This document shows positions 7,283 to 14,844 of a stretch of DNA of 14,844 nt, piece after piece. The translations under genes and the position numbers were made by a program. Below the pieces are notes generated by a model. That model was not told the DNA's origin. It saw only the letters and a list, made by a program, of their open reading frames with translations, and ran no database searches. The stretch spans positions 1 through 14,844 of the forward strand of contig CALHWU010000025.1 of assembly GCA_938039795.1 (NCBI GenBank). Reading direction: 5' to 3'. Within the stretch, counting starts at the first letter, position 1. Each line of letters opens with the position of its first letter. The stretch comes from an uncultured Muribaculaceae bacterium. Lineage in GTDB: Bacteria > Bacteroidota > Bacteroidia > Bacteroidales > Muribaculaceae.

Positions 7283-8424
7283 AGATCGCCGTAGCCGGCA
7301 CCCGCGGATTTCCCGGCATACAGGGTGGCGTGGAGACCCACTGCGAGGAGCTATATCCGCGCCTCGCCGCGATGGGCGCCGACGTGACAGTCATGTGCCG
7401 CCGCCCCTACCTGGCGCCTGACGCGCCTGACGTATGGCGGGGCGTGAGGCTACTCCCCCTGTGGTCGCCCCGTCGGCAGTCGACCGAGACGATTGTACAC
7501 ACATTTCTGGCAGTCATCAGGGCACGCATGGCCGGAGCGCGGATAATGCATCTCCATGCCTGCGGTCCGGCGCTCATGGCCCCGCTCGCACGCCTGCTCG
7601 GCATGAAAGTGGTCACCACCCTCCACGGCCATGACTACCGCCGCGCCAAATGGGGACGCATGGCCCGCATGGCCCTTCGCCTGGGCGAGCGCACGGCCCT
7701 CGCGTGCAGCAACGCCGTCATATCCATATCGCCCGCCATCACCGAAGCGCTGCGCGCCCGCAGCGGATCGCACTGCCGCATACTCACCATTTCCAACGGC
7801 GTCAATCCTCCTGCGCCCGACGCCGCCGACCGTCAGTGGCTCGCATCGCTCGGCGTCGAGCCGGGCCGATACGTGGTAGCCGTCGGACGCCTTGTACCTG
7901 AAAAGGGGCTCCATACCCTTATCGAGACCGCTCCTGCTCTACGCGAGGCCGGACTGCGTATCGTCGTGGCCGGAGGAGCCGACCACCCCACCGCCTACTC
8001 CGAAGCGCTGAGGCGGCTTGCCGCCGAGAAGGGCGTAGTGATGACCGGAGCGGTCAGCCACCGGCGCGTCCACGCGCTTCTGGCCGACGCCGCCCTCTTC
8101 GTCATGCCCTCGCTCCACGAGGGCCTCCCCATCGCCCTCCTCGAAGCCATGAGCCACGGCCTCGACGTGGCAGTCAGCGACATCGAGCCGTGCCGCCTGC
8201 CGCAGCTCGCTTCATCCGATCTCTTCCCGCCGGGCGATGCCGCCGCCCTCGCCTCCCTTGTCCTCGCCAAGACCACGGCGGCAGCACGCATAAATGCCGG
8301 CGCCCATGATGCCGCCGGCAATCCCGCCAACGCCGTCGCTCCCGCACGCCGCAGCTACGATCTCTCGGCCTACGACTGGGACAGCATCGCCGCCTCCGTC
8401 ATTGCCCTCTACCGCTCCCTCTGA
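7279..8424 (+). CDS. GT4-family glycosyltransferase
   Basis: A 381-residue cytoplasmic or membrane-associated GT-B glycosyltransferase, probably adding one sugar to the lipid-linked repeat unit of the exopolysaccharide. The N-terminus MKIAVAGTRGFPGIQGGVET carries the glycine-rich GGVET loop of GT4 enzymes acting on surface polysaccharides. HGHDY lies at 116-120. The C-terminal domain has GR-x(4)-KG (R204, K209) and an intact E-x7-E (E281, E289) in EGLPIALLE. An Ala-rich stretch at about 331-356 near the end looks like lineage-specific linker. It starts inside the stop of the co-polymerase gene (ATGA, 7279-7282), so the two are translationally coupled. It is the last gene before a convergent operon. 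Sugar donor and linkage cannot be assigned. Confidence 0.85.
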   Translation: MKIAVAGTRGFPGIQGGVETHCEELYPRLAAMGADVTVMCRRPYLAPDAPDVWRGVRLLPLWSPRRQSTETIVHTFLAVIRARMAGARIMHLHACGPALMAPLARLLGMKVVTTLHGHDYRRAKWGRMARMALRLGERTALACSNAVISISPAITEALRARSGSHCRILTISNGVNPPAPDAADRQWLASLGVEPGRYVVAVGRLVPEKGLHTLIETAPALREAGLRIVVAGGADHPTAYSEALRRLAAEKGVVMTGAVSHRRVHALLADAALFVMPSLHEGLPIALLEAMSHGLDVAVSDIEPCRLPQLASSDLFPPGDAAALASLVLAKTTAAARINAGAHDAAGNPANAVAPARRSYDLSAYDWDSIAASVIALYRSL

Positions 8425-8483
8425 CAGATACAGCCACATCTCCACTGGCGGCTCATCTGCGAAGAAGCCGCTCGCCGATATCA

Positions 8484-8528
8484 GTTAACCCCACCAAGGC
8501 CTGCTGCGCAAGCCATGGCGGGGTTAAC
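8484..8528. repeat. Inverted repeat (17-bp arms) between convergent operons
   Basis: Arms 8484-8500 and 8512-8528 pair at 15 of 17 positions around an 11-nt loop; the outermost nine pairs (GTTAACCCC with GGGGTTAAC) are perfect. It sits between the stop codons of two convergent genes (8424 and 8577), the place for a bidirectional terminator. Neither strand has a T-run after the stem, so it is not a standard intrinsic terminator. A smaller 6-bp stem (8448-8453 with 8466-8471) lies just before it. Nothing else is recognisable in 8425-8576. Confidence 0.6.
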
Positions 8529-8575
8529 GGTAGTGTATGGTCTCCGACCAATCTTCCCTCCGACGGGAGCCTACA

Positions 8576-8602
8576 GTCAGGGCTTCGGGTCGAGGGAGAA
8601 CG
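8576..8602 (-). repeat. 27-nt direct repeat, copy 1 (3' end of AT-rich lipoprotein gene)
   Basis: It is identical over 27 nt to 9784-9810. It encodes the final FSLDPKP and TGA stop of the gene at 8577-9734, plus one flanking base after the stop and two bases of the preceding codon. By my count 18 of 27 bases are G or C, in contrast to the AT-rich body of this gene. Confidence 0.9.
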
Positions 8603-9734
8603 TACGGAACTTCAGATAGTCGTCATCATCCGAATAAGAGTGTATGCTTAATCCTCTTGGAGATACGAACATATGGATAAAGCTGCCATGATAGTCATCA
8701 AAATCGGTTTCAGCTATTTTATTGAAATCATGATCCAGGACAATCACTGATATTGGACGCGGGACGTTGACCCCTTGATAATCATTGATACGGATATCCG
8801 GACGCACCGGCCTGATAAGTACCCGATAATAGACATCATTCCATCGGTCATACTTTATGCCCTTATAAACGTAGCTTCCGTATAAATGTGATTCATCGTA
8901 GGGATTATCAGTTTCCGAAATTTCGATATCACGGTCGGTACCCGCGAAATATGATCGATACGTCAGTGCATCGAGATTATAGACTCTTATACTGTCCGAC
9001 GCCGGGAAACTTACCACAACGGCATTCCCGTCTCCGACACAATAGTCGGGAACAAGGTAGAGAAAAGGATTCCACTTATTTGAATCAACCGTCTTATACT
9101 CCGATGGATATTCAGCAAAAGTCCTTATAGTCTTACTTGTGGTATCAATTAATGCCATTGTCGGCACTCTTGCAGGGTCTTCTGTATCTGATGCCGCATA
9201 GGAAGGATACCCCGACATTAGTATTTTACCATCCGCCATGGTGAGCGGCGATATGGAAGTTGCCCTCAATTGAGGCATGTATCCTTTATTTACATCATAA
9301 TCTGCAATAGAGATTTTACCGACAACAGATCCATGTGAATTCATTATCGGATACGCCTTGTTCAAGCAATCATAAATATAGATACTGTCATCATTTCGAA
9401 AATAAACACCACCGGAATTAGGCAGATCCACAGCATTGGGACCTTCAGCGGCAATGTTTATCTTATAATCTTCTTCGAAATCTGAAAAGTTGAACACACA
9501 TAGGCTTTTTGTCGATCCGTCGAGATATACCAGCCTCAAAGAATCGCCGCTATCAGCAATCTGAATATAATTTGCTATCTGGGCCGTCGAATCATCAAGA
9601 TGAAACGCATATTGTTCACCTTCGTTTACCTGTGCCGGGTATGATCTGGCATTGTCATGCTTATCGCTACATGAATACAACATGGCTATGACATAGAATG
9701 CCATGGTGACTGTCGGTAAGAATGAATGTTTCAT
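8577..9734 (-). CDS. AT-rich lipoprotein, possibly DUF4221-like beta-propeller
   Basis: A 385-residue lipoprotein starting MKHSFLPTVTMAFYV and carrying lipobox LYSC with Cys at residue 22; SD follow the Cys. The rest is rich in short hydrophobic strands and Asp/Ser/Tyr turns, for example DDSIYIYD, consistent with a beta-propeller of the type seen in Bacteroidota DUF4221 or 6-bladed propeller lipoproteins. That family assignment is from general likeness only. Function is unknown. Base composition is distinct: 26 of 60 bases at 9421-9480 are G/C, against 40 of 60 at 10621-10680 in the neighbouring gene. The last seven codons, however, are GC-rich and identical to the neighbour's. It lies 50 nt after the upstream lipoprotein gene and is the last gene of the - strand operon. 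The composition suggests horizontal acquisition. Confidence 0.75.
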   Translation of the reverse strand: MKHSFLPTVTMAFYVIAMLYSCSDKHDNARSYPAQVNEGEQYAFHLDDSTAQIANYIQIADSGDSLRLVYLDGSTKSLCVFNFSDFEEDYKINIAAEGPNAVDLPNSGGVYFRNDDSIYIYDCLNKAYPIMNSHGSVVGKISIADYDVNKGYMPQLRATSISPLTMADGKILMSGYPSYAASDTEDPARVPTMALIDTTSKTIRTFAEYPSEYKTVDSNKWNPFLYLVPDYCVGDGNAVVVSFPASDSIRVYNLDALTYRSYFAGTDRDIEISETDNPYDESHLYGSYVYKGIKYDRWNDVYYRVLIRPVRPDIRINDYQGVNVPRPISVIVLDHDFNKIAETDFDDYHGSFIHMFVSPRGLSIHSYSDDDDYLKFRTFSLDPKP

Positions 9735-9766
9735 ATTGATTTGTCAAGTTACAGTCTCATACCTTT

Positions 9767-9774
9767 CCAAAGTA
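9767..9774 (-). promoter_or_regulatory. Weak candidate -7 box for the AT-rich lipoprotein gene
   Basis: The - strand reads TACTTTGG, seven of eight positions of the Bacteroidota TAnnTTTG box, about 33 nt before the ATG. No clear -33 element was seen. The gene could equally be read from the upstream genes. Confidence 0.25.
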
Positions 9775-9783
9775 TAGAAGACG

Positions 9784-9810
9784 GTCAGGGCTTCGGGTCG
9801 AGGGAGAACG
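9784..9810 (-). repeat. 27-nt direct repeat, copy 2 (3' end of GC-rich lipoprotein gene)
   Basis: It is identical to 8576-8602 and likewise encodes FSLDPKP and the stop, here of the gene at 9785-10948. The two copies are 1208 bp apart start to start. Recombination between them would remove the AT-rich gene and its leader and leave this gene intact. Confidence 0.9.
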
Positions 9811-10948
9811 AGTAGAATGTGAAGATCGTCTCCTCCTCGTCGCTGACGGGCAGGCGGCGCACGCCGTAGTAGCGGCCGTCATGCTTGCCTACGATCTGGA
9901 AATAGGCCGGCATCTCGGCCTCGGCGATCAGATCGGCGTCCTTATAGGCCTGAACGACCGTACGGCCGCTCTCGTTGTCGAGCGTCACGGTGCGCAGCAG
10001 TATGTCGTCGGCGGCATCATAATACAGTCCGGTGCTGAAGCTTCTGGAAGCTCTCTCCTTCTTGAAGTCGTCCCATTCAGCCTTGAAGTCGTAGGTAAAC
10101 TTGCCCGAATACTGCCGGTCGGCGCCCGGAGCATCGTAGCCGAACTCATAAACCAGCCGGTCGGGATACTCCATGCACTGTATCAGCGAATCCTCCGCGA
10201 AGTTGACGAAATAACGCCCGGGAGCCCCGGCCGGAGTCACGCTGTGACTGACGAAATAGTGCGTCGGATATTTGGAGTAGATCTCAGGCAGATGGCCGAA
10301 AAGCGTGTCGAGCTGAGCAGTGAGCGGATTGAAAGCGCCCAGTGTGCGTGCCGATGCGAAATGCTGGGCCGCGTCAAGCTCATTGGTTTCATCAAGCATA
10401 GGATCGACAGGAGCGAGAAACGCCGTATCGCCTACCATAATCATCTCGTCGCCGGTCACGGCATATTTGTGTGGATCGCCATAAGCCATTGCGTCGGAGG
10501 TATCGGCTATGCGCTGTATGCCGACACGTCCGTAACGCACCAGCGAATCCCTGGCCGGATAAAATCCGTAGATATCGTTTTCGCGCGAGAAAACGATCCA
10601 CATCGGCTCCGGCGAGCCCAGTACGGGGCATGCACGGTCGAGAGAGTTTATTTCGGTCGGTCCGCCGCCCCGGCCGAGGAAAGCCGCCACAGAGTCGCCG
10701 CCGGCCGCGCTGTAGGCGGTCACGTTGGCATCTTTCATGTCGGCGAAGCATATCAGCGAGTCGTACATGAAGAAGTTGCCCATTCCGCTCGTCAGATTGC
10801 TCACCGTCACCGAGTCGATCCGGCCTATCTCATGCGTCATAAGCCGCTCTCCGCGGTGTGAGGCCCTTCCGTTGCCGTCGCCTCCCGAACAGGCCGCAAG
10901 GCCGATCATCAGCAGCCCCACGCTGCCGGCTGTAAATAATTTTCTCAT
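9785..10948 (-). CDS. GC-rich lipoprotein, beta-propeller-like, same broad family as its neighbour
   Basis: A 387-residue lipoprotein: MRKLFTAGSVGLLMIGLAAC, lipobox LAAC with Cys at residue 20, followed by a flexible SGGDGNGRAS segment. The body has repeated short strands and contains FLGRGGGPTEI, reminiscent of the GxGPGE-type turns of Bacteroidota 6-bladed propeller lipoproteins. It is similar in length, layout and final residues (FSLDPKP) to the downstream gene, but most of the two proteins cannot be aligned by eye. GC content matches the surrounding chromosome. It begins 5 nt after the stop of the secreted-protein gene, so the two are cotranscribed. It is probably exported to the cell envelope; no enzymatic motif was seen and the function is unknown. 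Confidence 0.78.
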   Translation of the reverse strand: MRKLFTAGSVGLLMIGLAACSGGDGNGRASHRGERLMTHEIGRIDSVTVSNLTSGMGNFFMYDSLICFADMKDANVTAYSAAGGDSVAAFLGRGGGPTEINSLDRACPVLGSPEPMWIVFSRENDIYGFYPARDSLVRYGRVGIQRIADTSDAMAYGDPHKYAVTGDEMIMVGDTAFLAPVDPMLDETNELDAAQHFASARTLGAFNPLTAQLDTLFGHLPEIYSKYPTHYFVSHSVTPAGAPGRYFVNFAEDSLIQCMEYPDRLVYEFGYDAPGADRQYSGKFTYDFKAEWDDFKKERASRSFSTGLYYDAADDILLRTVTLDNESGRTVVQAYKDADLIAEAEMPAYFQIVGKHDGRYYGVRRLPVSDEEETIFTFYSFSLDPKP

Positions 10949-10953
10949 AATTT

Positions 10954-11805
10954 TTATAAGTTGAATGATGTGATGTCATCGGAATATGGGACGAATTTTA
11001 TCCACTCCTTGATCTCGGAGTCGTCTATGGCAGTCCGTCCTATATGGTAGATATCCCCGCATCCGTTGATTTTGATCAGCTCGGGCTCAAAAGAGATCAG
11101 CGACCAGTAGATGCCCCCTTCGGGACTGAACGTGCAGCGGTCGGGCTGGAATTTGGTATTGTCGATCTCCAGGTCGTTGAGTGCGAACCGATAATTGCCG
11201 GGATAGATCATCATGGTGTATTCGCCTGTATTGTGATTCTTCATCATGCGGATATTCTGCGAGAAAAGTGTCCCCTTGTTGTTGCTGCGGGCTGCCGCAG
11301 CACGGATATAGACCATAGAGGGAGCGACCATATAGACAAACATATGGCGGTTGGTGTTGATCTCGCACGCAGGAGCTTCGCGACTGCCATTATACTTCAC
11401 CCCCAGATTCCATGCCTGCAGACAGCGGCCGACGTCGCCGGCCGAGCCGCACCGGGGCATCTCGTAAGGAGCCGACGTCACTATATCTTCTATTTTCCTG
11501 AGCGACCGGCCGTTGATCGTCAATCTGTCACCGTCGGCCGTTATCTCGAGCGGATCAGGCATACTGTCGGTTGTCACTGACCCTTCGGGAGCGAACACCG
11601 TCCGGTGGCGCAGGCCGACGCCCGGGATCTCCAGTACAGCCTGCATGGTGCTGTCGGCTTTATAGTAAAAAATTGCTACCGAATCGGTTATCACGGCCTC
11701 GGCATCATCCGCGGCCCACACTCCCCTGAAGTCCGACAGCGATATCCCGGCCCATGCCGAAAACCATGATAAAAGCCCGACTATTACAGCTGAAATTTTT
11801 CTCAT
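10954..11805 (-). CDS. Secreted protein of unknown function
   Basis: A 283-residue protein I do not recognise. It has a signal peptide (MRKISAVIVGLLSWFSAWA, likely cut after residue 19) and no lipobox Cys. The mature part starts with SDFRGVW and looks beta-rich. It contains five cysteines (119, 128, 147, 224, 249), an odd number for a disulfide-bonded exported protein. Segments such as YTMMIYPGNYRFALND and GIYWSLISFEPELI suggest a globular envelope or periplasmic domain. It is the first gene of a - strand operon with two lipoproteins (5-nt gap to the next). A candidate promoter box lies about 20 nt before the ATG, downstream of the rpoC terminator. Confidence 0.7.
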   Translation of the reverse strand: MRKISAVIVGLLSWFSAWAGISLSDFRGVWAADDAEAVITDSVAIFYYKADSTMQAVLEIPGVGLRHRTVFAPEGSVTTDSMPDPLEITADGDRLTINGRSLRKIEDIVTSAPYEMPRCGSAGDVGRCLQAWNLGVKYNGSREAPACEINTNRHMFVYMVAPSMVYIRAAAARSNNKGTLFSQNIRMMKNHNTGEYTMMIYPGNYRFALNDLEIDNTKFQPDRCTFSPEGGIYWSLISFEPELIKINGCGDIYHIGRTAIDDSEIKEWIKFVPYSDDITSFNL

Positions 11806-11825
11806 ATATGTAAGTTTTTGAAATG

Positions 11826-11833
11826 CAAAAATA
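11826..11833 (-). promoter_or_regulatory. Candidate -7 box (TAnnTTTG) for the secreted protein/lipoprotein operon
   Basis: The - strand reads TATTTTTG, an exact fit to the Bacteroidota sigma-ABfr -7 consensus TAnnTTTG. It lies about 20 nt before the ATG at 11805 in an AT-rich leader. The only TTTG upstream (11866-11869) is 32 nt away, too far for a normal -33 element, so the promoter is plausible but incomplete. Confidence 0.5.
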
Positions 11834-11881
11834 CTTTATTTACACGAATTAACCGCACGGAACGGCAAAGATTTCAACGAG

Positions 11882-11929
11882 AAAAAAACGACGGTGTGCC
11901 GGCGCTCCTGCGAGCTGACACACCGTCGT
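11882..11929 (-). terminator. Intrinsic terminator after rpoC
   Basis: Read on the - strand, a perfect 11-bp stem (11919-11929 with 11888-11898, core CACACCGTCGT/ACGACGGTGTG) is followed by a T-run of seven (11888-11882, the first T being the last base of the stem). It begins 37 nt after the rpoC stop codon. The 20-nt loop can form a small inner GCTC/GAGC stem. A further 4-bp hairpin lies at 11943-11954 between stop codon and terminator. Confidence 0.92.
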
Positions 11930-11965
11930 GATATTAGCCTGTCGCCTTTAGGCGCGGCAGAGGGT

Positions 11966-14844
<2,879 letters not shown>

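Noticed and set aside
8425..8576. Small gene, tRNA or insertion-sequence end in the convergent gap
   Set aside because: Only stem-loops are visible; there is no cloverleaf, no transposase fragment and no convincing short coding frame.
9881..10861. Long open frame on the + strand opposite the GC-rich lipoprotein gene
   Set aside because: No signal peptide or motif, whereas the - strand frame has a clear lipoprotein signal and operon spacing.
8577..11805. Companion small secreted peptide gene (NVEALA type), which sometimes accompanies propeller lipoproteins in Bacteroidota
   Set aside because: No short frame with such a signal or motif was found in the gaps of 5, 50 and about 160 nt around these genes.

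Overview
The window looks like chromosome of a GC-rich member of the Bacteroidales (Bacteroidota), possibly Muribaculaceae. The family placement is inference. Supporting signs are a Bacteroidota-type glycogen operon (debranching enzyme, GGLG-type glycosyltransferase, GH57 protein), Bacteroidota-style lipoproteins, starts without clear Shine-Dalgarno sites, a TAnnTTTG-type -7 box, and a Bacteroidota-like rpoC end.

Layout on the + strand. Positions 1-2867 hold the end of a glycogen operon: the tail of a glycogen debranching enzyme, a glycogen-synthase-like glycosyltransferase, and a GH57 alpha-amylase-like protein whose acid/base aspartate appears to be asparagine. A strong terminator (2951-3013) closes it. 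Positions 3141-8424 hold a compact exopolysaccharide operon with four tightly packed or overlapping genes: an outer-membrane polysaccharide export lipoprotein, a multi-membrane-span polymerase/ligase-like protein, a Wzz/Wzc-type chain-length co-polymerase with a degenerate kinase-like tail, and a GT4 glycosyltransferase. No initiating sugar-phosphate transferase or flippase is present here.

Layout on the - strand. Positions 8577-11805 hold a three-gene operon read right to left: a secreted protein of unknown function, a GC-rich lipoprotein, and an AT-rich lipoprotein. The two lipoproteins end in the same residues (FSLDPKP), encoded within an identical 27-nt stretch. The two copies of that stretch bracket the AT-rich gene exactly, so it looks like a cassette inserted at, or exchanged at, the 3' end of the resident gene. 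Positions 11966-14844 hold the C-terminal two thirds of rpoC, starting just upstream of the catalytic NADFDGDQM motif and closed by a clear intrinsic terminator at 11882-11929.

The exopolysaccharide and lipoprotein operons converge at about 8425-8576 and lie between two housekeeping blocks (glycogen metabolism and RNA polymerase), so 3014-11881 may be an accessory segment. No RNA genes, CRISPR arrays, insertion sequences or integrases were seen. No gene-free stretch exceeds 300 bases.
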